Assembly (NCBI RefSeq): GCF_000309385.1
Contig: NZ_JH976537.1
Location: 2,802,010-2,866,009, forward strand
Source: Nodosilinea nodulosa PCC 7104
GTDB lineage: Bacteria > Cyanobacteriota > Cyanobacteriia > Phormidesmidales > Phormidesmidaceae
Reading direction: 5' to 3'
DNA length: 64,000 nt
Shown one piece after another: positions 1-9,036 of the stretch; the first letter of the stretch is position 1, and every line of letters begins with the position of its first letter. Below the pieces are notes generated by a model. It was not told where the DNA came from. It was given only the letters and a program-made list of their open reading frames with translations, and searched no databases. Position numbers and translations under genes: made by a program.

Positions 1-787
1 ACGGGTTAATGCGCTGGAGCCTGCGGTACAGCGCCCAGCTATGGGCCGTGGCGACTGCCGAAAATCGCAGGGAAAGGTTAACCTGAAACACATCCCCCGC
101 CCGAATATGCCGCTTGACCTGCCGCACCGCCTGCTGGTATTCCGCTGCTGTCATACCCAGGGCCACAGCGCGGGGATCGCCCGCTATTGGAGAAATGTAG
201 GCCTCTTCCCTGGGCGGCAAGCTGAGCTGCTTTTCCATCCTGTCAAGGCCGCCCTCCGCAGGTGCCGCCAGCCACAGCCGCTGGGCCTGGTGGTCGAGCA
301 CGGCAAAGGTGGCTGGCTCATACCACAGGGCAATGGGGAAGGGCAGGGAATCGGCCCTGAGGGTGGGCAGCCGCTCGATTTCCCAGGCCAGATCGTAGCC
401 TAGCCAGCCCAGCCAGCCCCCCGTAAAGGGCAGCGTCTGCTCGGCTTCGTCTGCCTCTAGCCCCAAAAGCTGGAGCTGCTTGCCCTCCGCCAGCCGCTGC
501 GTCAGCATGGGCAAAATGCTCCCCACCGCTGGCGTCCACACCTGTGGACGATCGCCTAGCTGACGGGGCGGCCCGGCGCAGATGGAGTAACGGCTGTGAA
601 CGGCGTGGGGCTGGGCCGCCACCGGCAGCGGGTAAGGACTCTCCAGCAGGGCCACCAGGGTTCTAGCGGTGGGGGGCTGCCGCAGCAGGTCGCCGTAGAG
701 GGCTTGAAAGATATCGGTGCCGGTGCGGTGTCCCAGGGGCTGCGATCGCACCCACCACTGCCGCTGAGTCAAGCCTCGCCTCCCCAC
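1..787 (-). CDS. Chorismate-binding enzyme, PabB/TrpE family (C-terminus beyond window)
   Basis: Read from the minus strand; the frame stays open to base 1, so the C-terminal catalytic half is missing. The visible part has the N-terminal motif GGWLGWLGYDLAWEIERLP and then the start of the chorismate-binding core, HIRAGDVFQVNLSLRF. The QVNLS signature is typical of aminodeoxychorismate synthase component I (PabB) and of related anthranilate synthase subunits, which aminate chorismate for folate or tryptophan synthesis. The likely start is GTG at 787 (TTG at 772 is also possible), so the gene overlaps the 3' end of the ecfT-like gene and is probably cotranscribed with it. PabB versus TrpE cannot be settled from this half. 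Confidence 0.8.
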   Translation of the reverse strand, partial: MGRRGLTQRQWWVRSQPLGHRTGTDIFQALYGDLLRQPPTARTLVALLESPYPLPVAAQPHAVHSRYSICAGPPRQLGDRPQVWTPAVGSILPMLTQRLAEGKQLQLLGLEADEAEQTLPFTGGWLGWLGYDLAWEIERLPTLRADSLPFPIALWYEPATFAVLDHQAQRLWLAAPAEGGLDRMEKQLSLPPREEAYISPIAGDPRAVALGMTAAEYQQAVRQVKRHIRAGDVFQVNLSLRFSAVATAHSWALYRRLQRINP

Positions 788-1683
788 ACCCAGCGCGCCC
801 ACAAAAATACCGCCAGCAACCCAAGCGCAAACCAATCCCAGCTCCGCAGCGCCAGCTGGTACCAGCGCACCTGGTGCTCGTTGGGGCTGGTAAAGCCGCG
901 CACCTCCATCGCCGCCGAGATTTGCTCGGCCCGCAGCAGCAGGTTTTGCAGCAGCCGCTCCATCACCGCCAGCCACACCTGGGCCGAGCCGCGAAAGCCC
1001 AGTTTTTTCCAGTTGATGGCGCGGGTCTGCACCGATCGCACCAGGTTCTGCACCTCCTCCAGCACCAGAGGAATAAACCGCAGCGAGAGCGTCACCGTCA
1101 GGGCAATCTCGGTTACAGGCAGGCGCAGCCACCGCAGCGGGGCCATCAGCGTCTCTAAGGCCAGGGTAATTTCTTCGGGGGCGGTGGTGAGCAGGTAAAG
1201 ATTGGTGCCATAGATGAGCGTAAACAGCAGGGTGCCAATGCGAATGCCCAGTTCAAGCGATCGCCGCGTCACTGTAACTGGCCCCCAGTCAAATACCACA
1301 TAGCGATAGGAGGTCGGCTGAGGCAGCTCCGGCAATTCCTCCGGCGGATTCTCTAGAGTCGCCATCGCCGCTGGGGTCGGCAGGCGCGGCGTCTGCGCTA
1401 CCTGAAGCCCGTCGGGCATGACAAAGGTCAGCCCCATCACCAGGGCGCTCAGCAGCACCAGCCAGCCCATCTGCTGTCGCCACACCCGAAAGGGAATGCG
1501 CGCCACCAGCGTCAGCAACACCAGCAGCGCCACTAGCCCAAACCGCCAGTAGGCATTGGCCAGAATGGGCGTCACCAAAATGCTCATCAGCCACGCCATT
1601 TTGACCCTAGGGTCGAGCCGGTGCAGCCAGGTAACCGGCTGCTCCAGGTAAAGGCCAATGGGGAGAGAGCGGAGGAGATCCAT
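769..1683 (-). CDS. Energy-coupling factor transporter transmembrane protein (EcfT/CbiQ family)
   Basis: A 304-residue integral membrane protein with several hydrophobic helices in the N-terminal half (around residues 25-90 and 135-165) and a C-terminal helix near 280-300. Between them is a long cytoplasmic helical region with the EcfT-type coupling segments QTRAINWKKLGFRG and MEVRGF, which contact the ATPases of ECF vitamin or metal importers. No ECF ATPase or S component is adjacent. It sits between der and the chorismate enzyme on the same strand and overlaps the latter. The family call is firm; the substrate is unknown. Confidence 0.85.
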   Translation of the reverse strand: MDLLRSLPIGLYLEQPVTWLHRLDPRVKMAWLMSILVTPILANAYWRFGLVALLVLLTLVARIPFRVWRQQMGWLVLLSALVMGLTFVMPDGLQVAQTPRLPTPAAMATLENPPEELPELPQPTSYRYVVFDWGPVTVTRRSLELGIRIGTLLFTLIYGTNLYLLTTAPEEITLALETLMAPLRWLRLPVTEIALTVTLSLRFIPLVLEEVQNLVRSVQTRAINWKKLGFRGSAQVWLAVMERLLQNLLLRAEQISAAMEVRGFTSPNEHQVRWYQLALRSWDWFALGLLAVFLWARWVWGGEA

Positions 1684-1717
1684 GGAGTTGGGGGTTGGGT
1701 TTTGACTACCGTTGCCA

Positions 1718-1841
1718 ATTTTGGATTTTGGATTTGCGATTTTAGCCGACAGCTATATCGCTAGAGGGCAAGGCTCATGAGCTATGGGTTTTAGCGGCTT
1801 TCACCCAACTCATCTAAAATCCAAAATCGCAAATCCAAAAT
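1718..1841. repeat. Inverted pair of a 27-bp intergenic repeat
   Basis: Between ecfT and der, 1718-1744 and 1815-1841 are inverted copies built from the modules ATTTTGGATTT and GCGATTTT in different order. The reverse complement of the right copy matches 61633-61659 at 26 of 27 positions, so this is a dispersed repeat and not just a local hairpin. Both copies lie outside genes. Confidence 0.75.
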
Positions 1842-1842
1842 A

Positions 1843-3207
1843 TCACTTCACCTTCGTCGCCCGGTTGGGGTTGTTGCGCTCCAGGTCGCGCATCGCCTTG
1901 CCCCGCCAAAAGATGCGAATCGGCGTGCCCTCAAAGCCCAGGTTCTCGCGAAACTGCCGCTCCACATAGCGGCGGTAGTTGTCTTTGAGCAGGTGGGGAT
2001 CATTCACAAATAAGGTGAAGGAGGGGGGCCTCACCGTGACCTGGGTGCCGTAGTAGATGCGGCCCTGGCGGCCCTGGCGGGTGGTGGGCGGCGTGTGCCA
2101 CTTGACCGCGTCCTCCAGCACTTCGTTGACCACTGAGGTGCTGACCCGGCGCCGGTGCTGCTCGACGGCCTGATCCACCAGCTCCAGAATTTTGGGCACC
2201 CGCTGGCCAGTCTTGGCGCTGACGAAGATGCGCTTGGCCCAATCCAAAAAATTGAGCCGGGCGGAAATTTGGTGGTCAAAGTCGTAGATGGTGTGGCTGT
2301 CTTTTTCGACGGCGTCCCACTTGTTGACGACGATGATGCAGGCGCGACCGTCTTCTTCAATGCGGCCCGCCAGCTTTTGGTCTTGCTCGGTGACGCCGTC
2401 GAGGGCGTCGATCACCAGCAGCACCACATCGGCGCGGCGAATGGCCTTAAAGGCGCGGTTAATACCAAAAAACTCTGGCCCGTACTCCACGCTTTTTTTC
2501 TTGCGAATGCCGGCGGTATCGATCAGGCGGTAGATCTGGTCGCCGTGCTGCACCCGCATGTCGATCGCATCACGGGTGGTGCCCGAAATCGGGCTGACAA
2601 TGGCGCGGGTTTCGCCCACAAAGGCATTGAGCAGGCTTGACTTGCCCACGTTAGGTCGCCCGACGATGGCAACTTTGATTTCTTCCTCGGCGGCTTCTTC
2701 GACGGTTTCGGGCAAAAACTCCACCAGGGCATCGAGCAGTTCTCCCGTGCCGCTGCCGTGGATGCCCGACACGGCGTAGGGCTCACCCAGCCCTAGCTCC
2801 CAAAACTGAGCCGCCTGCACCAGGCCGTGATCAAGGGATTCGCACTTGTTGACCGCGAGCACAATAGGTACGGACTGCTGCCGGAGCCAGGAGGCGATTT
2901 CGCGATCGGATTCGGTAGGGCCGGTTTTGCCGTCTACTACAAATACAGCCGCACTGGCTTCGGTCAGCGCCAGCTGGGCCTGTTCGCGAATATAGGGCAA
3001 AAATTCGGTGTCGTCGTCAAAAACCAGACCGCCGGTGTCGACTACCAGATAGTCGCGATCGCGCCAAAAGGCAGGCTGATAGGTGCGATCGCGCGTCACC
3101 CCCGGCTGGTCGTAGACAATCGCATCCTGGGCCCCGGCCAGGCGGTTCACCAGGGTAGATTTGCCCACATTCGGGCGTCCGATAACCGCAACAATAGGCA
3201 GTGGCAT
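1843..3207 (-). CDS. der: Ribosome biogenesis GTPase Der (EngA)
   Basis: A 454-residue protein with the two tandem GTPase domains unique to Der. The first P-loop is [14 protein letters not shown] (residues 9-22), with DTGG and NKCE downstream. The second is [14 protein letters not shown] near residue 183, with DTAGIRKK and NKWD. A C-terminal KH-like domain follows (to about residue 454), ending in a basic tail. Der acts in maturation of the 50S ribosomal subunit. Length and motifs are normal. Start ATG at 3207. Confidence 0.97.
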   Translation of the reverse strand: MPLPIVAVIGRPNVGKSTLVNRLAGAQDAIVYDQPGVTRDRTYQPAFWRDRDYLVVDTGGLVFDDDTEFLPYIREQAQLALTEASAAVFVVDGKTGPTESDREIASWLRQQSVPIVLAVNKCESLDHGLVQAAQFWELGLGEPYAVSGIHGSGTGELLDALVEFLPETVEEAAEEEIKVAIVGRPNVGKSSLLNAFVGETRAIVSPISGTTRDAIDMRVQHGDQIYRLIDTAGIRKKKSVEYGPEFFGINRAFKAIRRADVVLLVIDALDGVTEQDQKLAGRIEEDGRACIIVVNKWDAVEKDSHTIYDFDHQISARLNFLDWAKRIFVSAKTGQRVPKILELVDQAVEQHRRRVSTSVVNEVLEDAVKWHTPPTTRQGRQGRIYYGTQVTVRPPSFTLFVNDPHLLKDNYRRYVERQFRENLGFEGTPIRIFWRGKAMRDLERNNPNRATKVK

Positions 3208-3460
3208 AGCTCACTTCTTTAACGAAAGGGTCAAGGTCAAGGGTCCTAAAGTACTCGCGACCCTAGGAACTTAAACCCCTTTGAACTCGACAAATACTCA
3301 ATTCTCCCATTGTAGCGATCGCGGAACGGTCTGGGAAACTGAGGTGAGGAAACGCCAACCTAGGGGATTGCGAGGGAAGGGGGTGAGCGAAGCGACGCCA
3401 TTAACAGGGCTGACAAAACTGGCGCGATATGATGAAGGCATATCTAACCTGCTCAGTGCT

Positions 3461-4099
3461 ATGACCCCTGCTGCATTGGTCACCAAGCCTATCAGCCAGC
3501 TACAGCTAGCTCCCGGCAGCCTGCTAACGATTCCAAACGTGAGCTGGAATGAGTTTGAGACCATTCTCGAAGAGCTGGGCAACCATCGGGCTGTGCGGGC
3601 TACTTACTTTGAGCAAACCCTAGAACTCATGGTTCCACTGCCGGAGCACGAAAAGCCCAAGGAAATCATTGGCGACATTGTCAAGACTCTGCTCAAAGCC
3701 TCTGGTCGCCGTTATGAACCCTTTGGCTCGACAACGTTTCGTGAGCCTGGAGTGGCTGGGGTAGAGCCTGATGCTTGCTTTTACATTGCTAATTACCAAC
3801 AAATGATGGGTCGCCGTCGTTTAGAACCGGGCGATCCGCCACCGGATTTAGCAATCGAAACCGATGTGATGTCAAAGACGACTTTGGATGCCTACCTAGC
3901 CATTGGTGTGCCTGAACTATGGATTTTTGCCAACGGCAAGCTGACTATCTACGTCTTGCAACAAGACCGCTACACTGCCGTTGAAGACAGCCCCACGTTT
4001 GCCGGTCTGCCTCTGGCGAAATGGATTGCGACTACCGTGATGCGATCGTGGCAGGTAGGGACGTCCCAGGCTTTAGAAGAGTTGGATGCGCAGATTTAG
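3461..4099 (+). CDS. Uma2-family putative endonuclease (DUF820)
   Basis: I take the ATG at 3461 (212 residues) because the in-frame sequence before it shows no family similarity. The protein has the Uma2 pattern: an N-terminal FEQTLELMVPLPEHEK segment, then GVEPDACFYIANY, PPPDLAIETDV, a conserved Lys-Thr-Thr, and GVPELWIFANGKLTIYVL. The acidic and Lys residues form a PD-(D/E)XK-like nuclease core. Uma2 genes are greatly expanded in cyanobacteria and their biological role is not established. It converges on lgt and overlaps its end by 4 bp. Confidence 0.85.
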   Translation: MTPAALVTKPISQLQLAPGSLLTIPNVSWNEFETILEELGNHRAVRATYFEQTLELMVPLPEHEKPKEIIGDIVKTLLKASGRRYEPFGSTTFREPGVAGVEPDACFYIANYQQMMGRRRLEPGDPPPDLAIETDVMSKTTLDAYLAIGVPELWIFANGKLTIYVLQQDRYTAVEDSPTFAGLPLAKWIATTVMRSWQVGTSQALEELDAQI

Positions 4100-4923
4100 A
4101 CGGCTGTGCGACGGTGGCGACGGTAGAGGGTGAAAGCAGCGATCGCGATCGCCACCGCCGACAAAATATGCACCAGGTTAAACGGCGTACCGGGGAAAAA
4201 CCACGAATCCGTCCGCAAAAACTCGATAAAAAAGCGCCCCAGTGGATACCAGATTAAATACCCCAGAGCCAAATCCCCTGGTTTGAGTCGCTTTTCAAAC
4301 TTGCGCGAAATCCAAAACAGCACCACAAAGCCGAGGAAATTCCACAGCGACTCGTAGAGAAACAGCGGGTGGAACCGGGTGGAATCGGGATACTGAGCCA
4401 GGTCGTTGTAGGGAGCAATGCGGTGCTGGTCATCGATGCGCAGGCCCCAGGGCAGGGTGGTGGGCGGGCCGTAGAGCTCCTGGTTAATGAAATTGCCCCA
4501 GCGGCCAATGGCCTGGGCTAAGGGCAGGCCCAGAGCAATGCCATCAAGGTAGGGCAGAGGATTGAGCTTGCGAACGCGGCTAAAGATGAAGAGTGCGATC
4601 GCGCCAAAGATAAACCCGCCAAAAATGTGGATACCGCCGCCCCAGATCTGCAAAATCTTACCGGGATGATCGAGGTAATAGCCCAGCCCCTCCGGCCCGC
4701 GCGGCGACTGAATGAACACGTAGTACAGCCGTGCCCCGATAAACCCCGGAATCAAAATCCAGAACAGCATGTCCCAGAGGTTGTCGGGGTCTTCGCCCTG
4801 GCGTTTCACGTAGCGACCCGCCACCGTCGCCGCCGTCAAAATCGCCGTCAGCATCAGCAGCCCGTACCAGCGCAGGGCAAAGGGGCCGAGTTCAAAGATG
4901 ATTGGGGAGACGGGGGGATACAT
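4096..4923 (-). CDS. lgt: Prolipoprotein diacylglyceryl transferase
   Basis: A 275-residue, seven-helix inner-membrane enzyme that transfers diacylglycerol from phosphatidylglycerol to the lipobox cysteine of prolipoproteins. Family landmarks are LRWYGLLML near the N-terminus, the signature GGIHIFGGFIFGAIALFIFSR, then AQAIGRWGNFINQELYG (the conserved Arg-Trp-Gly-Asn motif), FLYESLWN and FFIEFLRTD. Start ATG at 4923. The MntC-like lipoprotein at 44.7-45.6 kb is one likely substrate. Confidence 0.96.
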   Translation of the reverse strand: MYPPVSPIIFELGPFALRWYGLLMLTAILTAATVAGRYVKRQGEDPDNLWDMLFWILIPGFIGARLYYVFIQSPRGPEGLGYYLDHPGKILQIWGGGIHIFGGFIFGAIALFIFSRVRKLNPLPYLDGIALGLPLAQAIGRWGNFINQELYGPPTTLPWGLRIDDQHRIAPYNDLAQYPDSTRFHPLFLYESLWNFLGFVVLFWISRKFEKRLKPGDLALGYLIWYPLGRFFIEFLRTDSWFFPGTPFNLVHILSAVAIAIAAFTLYRRHRRTAV

Positions 4924-4962
4924 GGGTGGGCAGATGAGGTATTGAGTAGATGGGAAGAGAGG

Positions 4963-5400
4963 TTACTGACCTAGTTCGTTAAACGGGTTGACAATGGTTA
5001 ATACATCGTGGATGACCAAGCCATGTCCCATATCTTCGGTGTAGAGAACAGAGCATTGGTACTGAATAGCGGTGCTAATAATCATGGAATCCCAAAATGA
5101 TAGGTTATAGCGCTGCCTAACATCGGATGCTTTCAAAAGAATCGCCTCATCCATTGGACAGACAGCGTATTTTCTATAAAACGATCTGATCAGAGACTGA
5201 ATTGCAACCTCAGTAAATTTAAATTTACGCATCAGGTTAACGGATACTTCGTTGATAACCTGTACGGAGAGATGAGGCCTAATTTGATTTATCAGAGTTC
5301 TAGCAGCGTCATGACGAGGATCGAGAGGTACATCTTGGGATTGAGTAGCAGCGTAGATCCAGATATTCGAATCGACAAAGCAGCGATCAGCATCGGTCAT
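4963..5400 (-). CDS. PIN-domain protein (VapC-like toxin)
   Basis: A 145-residue protein opening with DRCFVDSNIWIYAATQ, the first PIN aspartate motif (D-S-N). Central acidic residues are present (MDEAILLKASDVR), with LSFWDSMIISTAI and YTEDMGHG near the end supplying the remaining PIN acidic positions. PIN toxins are Mg-dependent RNases. It overlaps the upstream small gene by 14 bp, the usual antitoxin-toxin arrangement. It is less GC-rich than the flanking lgt and sulfatase genes, which suggests an acquired module. Confidence 0.85.
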   Translation of the reverse strand: MTDADRCFVDSNIWIYAATQSQDVPLDPRHDAARTLINQIRPHLSVQVINEVSVNLMRKFKFTEVAIQSLIRSFYRKYAVCPMDEAILLKASDVRQRYNLSFWDSMIISTAIQYQCSVLYTEDMGHGLVIHDVLTIVNPFNELGQ

Positions 5401-5623
5401 AGATCTGATCTCGGCTCAGAGGCTGAAAGCTGCTCACCGGAACTGGATGAGTTAATAGGTAGCTAATACTACCCTCTTCGTTATCAAGGTTGGTTGCTTC
5501 AGATTCCGGTACCAAAGAGTCTTCTAGCTGCTGATCAACGAGCTTGAGCAGTTGAGTTGCAAGCTGAATCTGTTCTTTGAGGGATAGCTGAGTTGCCTCC
5601 CGAAGCAAGTCTTGAACAGTCAT
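5387..5623 (-). CDS. Small antitoxin-like protein paired with the PIN toxin
   Basis: A 78-residue protein, MTVQDLLREATQLSLKEQIQ, helical and acidic. I choose the ATG at 5623 rather than the longer frame because the extra residues look like leader sequence. The N-terminal helix-rich part resembles small cyanobacterial antitoxins that precede PIN genes; the C-terminal half is probably the toxin-binding tail. Overlap with the PIN gene indicates translational coupling. The antitoxin role is inferred from size and position, since no ribbon-helix-helix or AbrB motif is clear. Confidence 0.6.
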   Translation of the reverse strand: MTVQDLLREATQLSLKEQIQLATQLLKLVDQQLEDSLVPESEATNLDNEEGSISYLLTHPVPVSSFQPLSRDQIYDRC

Positions 5624-5702
5624 AATGAGTTTCCCCTGAAGAAGGGATAGCAAGGTACATCGTTCATTCTCACTTGCTCACCCCCTGATTACCCATCATA
5701 GA

Positions 5703-7253
5703 TTAATCCTCCAGGTAGCCCAGTTCTTCGAGGCGGCGGCGGACTTCGGGATCATCGTAGTCGGTGGCGCGGGTGAGGGCGGCCTGGGCCAGGTGCTGAT
5801 CGGAGCGATCGGCAAAGGCTTGCAGGCAGTCCTGCAGAGCTTCCACATTTTCGGGCAGGATGGCGCTGAGATCGAGGGCTTCGGTGGGGTCTTCGAGCAC
5901 GTCATAGAGTTCGGCCACGGAGCCTTCGGTTTCGATTAGCTTGTGCTGGCCCATCCATACGGCGCGGCGGACGCGATCGCATCCCATGGTCTTCACCAGC
6001 TCGGGCTGGCGTTTCTGCATCAGGTTCACCACATTCTGCGGCGGAATCGCCTCGGCAAACACATAGTCGCGCTCCTTCAATTCGCCCTGGCTGTGAACCA
6101 GATCGAGGCCCATCTCCTTCTCATTGGCAATGCCAGCGGCGGCCAGCACCGTGTGGAACAGACGCCGGGTAGACACCACCGCATCGACCGTTGTGCCCTG
6201 CTCCAGCCGGTTCTGCGGGTCGCGAACGATCAGCGGTACTCGCACCAGCTCGTTGTAGATTGAGAGGCTGTGGCCCATGTACTGCTTTTCGCCCAGGTGC
6301 TCGCCGTGGTCGGCGCAGATGATTACCAGCGTATTGTCGAGCTGGCCCGATTCCTTCAATCGCTGGAAGAACTGTCCCAGCATCGCATCCTGATAGGCCA
6401 CCTCGGCGTCGTACATGCCGTCGAGGGTCTGCTTTTGCTCGTCGTCTAGGGCACCGGTCAGCGGGGCCAGCCAGCCGTAGACATCACCATTGAAGCGCTG
6501 CAAAAAGCTCTGGGCCTTGCGATCGGCCAGCACGTGGGGGGCAAACTGCTCGATGTAGCGGCGGGGCGGGTGGTAGGGCATGTGGGTGCCCATCAAATTT
6601 ACGAAGGCAAAGACGGGCTGGTCATCGACTGCGCCCGAGCGGTTGATTAGCAGGTTGGCGGTGTCTTCCAGCGATTTTTGCGTGTTGCCCTTAAAGCTCA
6701 GCGCCGTCTGCCACAGCGGCACCATCAGCGGCGTAAACGAAAGGGCCAGCAGCGCATCCGATCGCGCAAAAGCATCCTGAATGCGGTTGAGAGTGCCCGC
6801 TAGCTGCCGCTTAAACCACTGCCGATAGCGCCCCACAATGCCCGGGCGGTTGCCCGCCTGGTTGGGCCGGGAGGTGAGCAGACCGCTGTAGTTGAGAAAG
6901 CTAGTAAACCCGCGCCGCAGCCCGTTGTTGATGACGCCGACCAGGGGATTGTTGCAAAACCCGGCGGTGTAGTAGCCGCTGGCCTCAAGCCGCTCGGCGA
7001 GGGTAGGCAAATCGTTGGGCAACACAGAATACGATTGCACCATGGTGTGCTCGGAGGGGTAGAGCCCAGTGAACATGGAGGCGTGGGAGGGCACCGTCCA
7101 CTGCGCGGCTGAAACCGCCTGGGTGAAGCGGGTGGCATCGGCTGCGATCGCATCCAGATTTGGCGATGTCGGCTTGTCGTAGCCGTAGCACGACAGGCGA
7201 TCGGCCCGCTGAGTATCGAGCACAAGAAACAGAATATCGGGGCGTGCAGCCAT
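5703..7253 (-). CDS. Sulfatase/phosphohydrolase-superfamily protein with Thr in the nucleophile position
   Basis: I choose ATG at 7253 (MAARPDILFLVLDTQRAD, 516 residues); the longer frame needs a TTG. The alkaline-phosphatase/sulfatase fold is clear from LVLDTQRADRLSCYGY (first metal Asp), GTHMPYHPP and ICADHGEHLGE (Asp-His metal ligands). The sulfatase nucleophile site normally reads C-x-P-x-R, where Cys becomes formylglycine. Here it is TVPSHASMFTG, so Thr replaces Cys, as in phosphotransferase-like members. The C-terminal part ends VRRRLEELGYLED. Without a formylglycine residue, classical sulfate-ester hydrolysis is unlikely. Confidence 0.85.
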   Translation of the reverse strand: MAARPDILFLVLDTQRADRLSCYGYDKPTSPNLDAIAADATRFTQAVSAAQWTVPSHASMFTGLYPSEHTMVQSYSVLPNDLPTLAERLEASGYYTAGFCNNPLVGVINNGLRRGFTSFLNYSGLLTSRPNQAGNRPGIVGRYRQWFKRQLAGTLNRIQDAFARSDALLALSFTPLMVPLWQTALSFKGNTQKSLEDTANLLINRSGAVDDQPVFAFVNLMGTHMPYHPPRRYIEQFAPHVLADRKAQSFLQRFNGDVYGWLAPLTGALDDEQKQTLDGMYDAEVAYQDAMLGQFFQRLKESGQLDNTLVIICADHGEHLGEKQYMGHSLSIYNELVRVPLIVRDPQNRLEQGTTVDAVVSTRRLFHTVLAAAGIANEKEMGLDLVHSQGELKERDYVFAEAIPPQNVVNLMQKRQPELVKTMGCDRVRRAVWMGQHKLIETEGSVAELYDVLEDPTEALDLSAILPENVEALQDCLQAFADRSDQHLAQAALTRATDYDDPEVRRRLEELGYLED

Positions 7254-7409
7254 GGGAATAGCCAAAGAATCGACGGGAGCCAAGTTTCATCCTAAACAGA
7301 ACCGTGCGCCCTTGTCTGAACCTGGGGTTAGAGATTCTATCGATGGAGAGACTTTGCCACTATAGAACCTGGGTGAGGCGCTGGGATGCGATCGCCCCAA
7401 TCACCACTC

Positions 7410-7682
7410 TCAGCCTGGCAACAGCAGTTTCACCAAAAAGGCCGCCGCATTGATAATCAGGGCCACCGTGGCCGAGATCAGCAGAGCAAAGGCCAGCTGT
7501 ACGACCCAGCGCATACCGGTTTCGTAGGTATCTAGCCGCTCGTTAAATCGTCCAATTTCATCCGTTAACTTGTCGACTGCTGCGGCGTTTTTATCGATTG
7601 CTGCGGCGTTTCTATCAATTGCTGCGGCACTCTTTTCGACTAACGCTTCAATGCGATCGAGGCGATCGTTGCTGGTGGTCAC
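7410..7682 (-). CDS. Small coiled-coil protein with C-terminal membrane helix
   Basis: A 90-residue protein. Residues 15-38 contain three near-identical heptads (AAAIDRN, AAAIDKN, AAAVDKL) that predict a coiled coil, and the DNA shows the matching 21-bp units. Residues 60-87 form a hydrophobic helix (VVQLAFALLISATVALIINA). The layout is that of a tail-anchored oligomeric protein. Similar short proteins of unknown role occur in cyanobacteria. I see no function. Confidence 0.65.
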   Translation of the reverse strand: MTTSNDRLDRIEALVEKSAAAIDRNAAAIDKNAAAVDKLTDEIGRFNERLDTYETGMRWVVQLAFALLISATVALIINAAAFLVKLLLPG

Positions 7683-7805
7683 AGCACGGCAGATAGCTAC
7701 CCCTCCATTATCACCCAGAGGCTATTACCCAAAGGCAGAATGAGCCATGCCTACAGCGTTCAAGACCTCTCACAGCAGGTCTTCAGGTTATGTTGTTGGT
7801 CAAGA

Positions 7806-7822
7806 GGTGAGCAATGCCCACC
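7806..7822. repeat. Degenerate copy of the GGTGGGC palindrome
   Basis: GGTGAGCAATGCCCACC differs by one base from the perfect palindrome at 34252-34268. It lies in the 169-bp gap between two minus-strand genes. Confidence 0.5.
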
Positions 7823-7851
7823 CTACCGAAGCGATATGGTTTTTGCGGTGA

Positions 7852-8784
7852 CTAAGCGGCCAAAATTTTGTCATCCAGGGCAAAGTCTACCTCGGCCTTG
7901 TCGTGGCCAGCGGCCAGGTAGTCGTTCTGGAACGAATCCTTTAGCCCGGTGACCAGGTCGTAGGTGGGTGCCCAGCCCAGCTCGGCCTGAGCCTTGTCGA
8001 TCGCCGTAAAGAAGTGCTGCACCCGCATCGGGAACGCCTTAGCCTTGCCGAAATCAAAGGCCTTGGGGTCGTAGTGGACGATCTGGAGGCTACCGGGATC
8101 TTTGCCTGCCGCCGTGGCGCAGGCGCGGGCCAGCCCGTCGAAGGTGACCGCCTTCTCGCCGGAGATGTTGTAGATCTGGCCGATCGCGGTTTCATTGCCC
8201 AGCACCGCCGCCATCGCCGCCGCCAGGTCTTGCACATGGCCCAGTTGCGTCAGGTGCATGCCGTTGCCGGGAATGGGCACGGGGCGATCGCGCACGACCC
8301 GGTCAAAGAACCAGGCCTCCAGGGGGTTGTAGTTCTGCGGCCCGTAGATGTAAACCGGGCGCACCGAGGTAAAAGGCACCCCCTGCGCTTGCAGATAGGC
8401 CTCGGTTTCAAACTTGCCCTTGTGGCGGCTCTTGGGGTCCACCGCATCGCCTTCGATGTGGGGCATCTGGTCCGACTTGAGGTAGACCCCCGCCGAGCTG
8501 ACATAGACAAAATGCTGGAGTTTGCTACCAAACATTTCAATCAACGGCTGGGTATCGCTCAGCTCGCGTCCGTTGTTGTCGAAAATGGCGTCGAAGGTTT
8601 CGCCCGCGAGCTGGGTTTTGAGACTGCTGGGGTCGGTGCGATCGCCCACAATCGTCGGCACGCCCTCCACCGGGGCGGGGCGGTTACCCCGGTTAAACAG
8701 CACCACCTCGTGGCCCTGCTCAATCAATAGCTTGGTGAGATACACCCCAATAAACCGGGTGCCACCCATGACCAGTACGCGCAT
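7852..8784 (-). CDS. NAD-dependent epimerase/dehydratase family protein (CSP41-like)
   Basis: Starts at the ATG at 8784 (310 residues), because MRVLVMGGTRFIGVYLTKLL begins the Rossmann fold with its GGTRFIG dinucleotide-binding loop. Further short-chain-reductase features are FVYVSSAGVYLKS and RPVYIYGPQNYNPLEAWFFDR (catalytic Tyr region altered to YIYGPQNY). The overall pattern matches the cyanobacterial and plastid CSP41 group, plastid members of which bind RNA, but sugar-nucleotide epimerase activity is equally possible. It is followed by 250 bp of noncoding sequence up to the J-domain gene. Confidence 0.8.
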   Translation of the reverse strand: MRVLVMGGTRFIGVYLTKLLIEQGHEVVLFNRGNRPAPVEGVPTIVGDRTDPSSLKTQLAGETFDAIFDNNGRELSDTQPLIEMFGSKLQHFVYVSSAGVYLKSDQMPHIEGDAVDPKSRHKGKFETEAYLQAQGVPFTSVRPVYIYGPQNYNPLEAWFFDRVVRDRPVPIPGNGMHLTQLGHVQDLAAAMAAVLGNETAIGQIYNISGEKAVTFDGLARACATAAGKDPGSLQIVHYDPKAFDFGKAKAFPMRVQHFFTAIDKAQAELGWAPTYDLVTGLKDSFQNDYLAAGHDKAEVDFALDDKILAA

Positions 8785-9036
8785 TGTCGCCTCCTTGCTG
8801 CTAACCAGGGGCCCAAGACTTGCTGCCAGACCCACTGAACTTAATGTATGTATATTAAGCTGCGCCGATCCCCTCCATTCTCTTGAAGAATCAGGGAATT
8901 TGGCCTCGATTTGCGCTCAAAGGCGTTAAGCAAAACGGTAGATAACGGCCCAGGCCTTACGCTCGGGGGGGAAGCCGCCTAAAATGTTATGAGTTAAGCA
9001 CCGGCCTTAACACCCTAAGCGCGAGATTGTCTCTAC

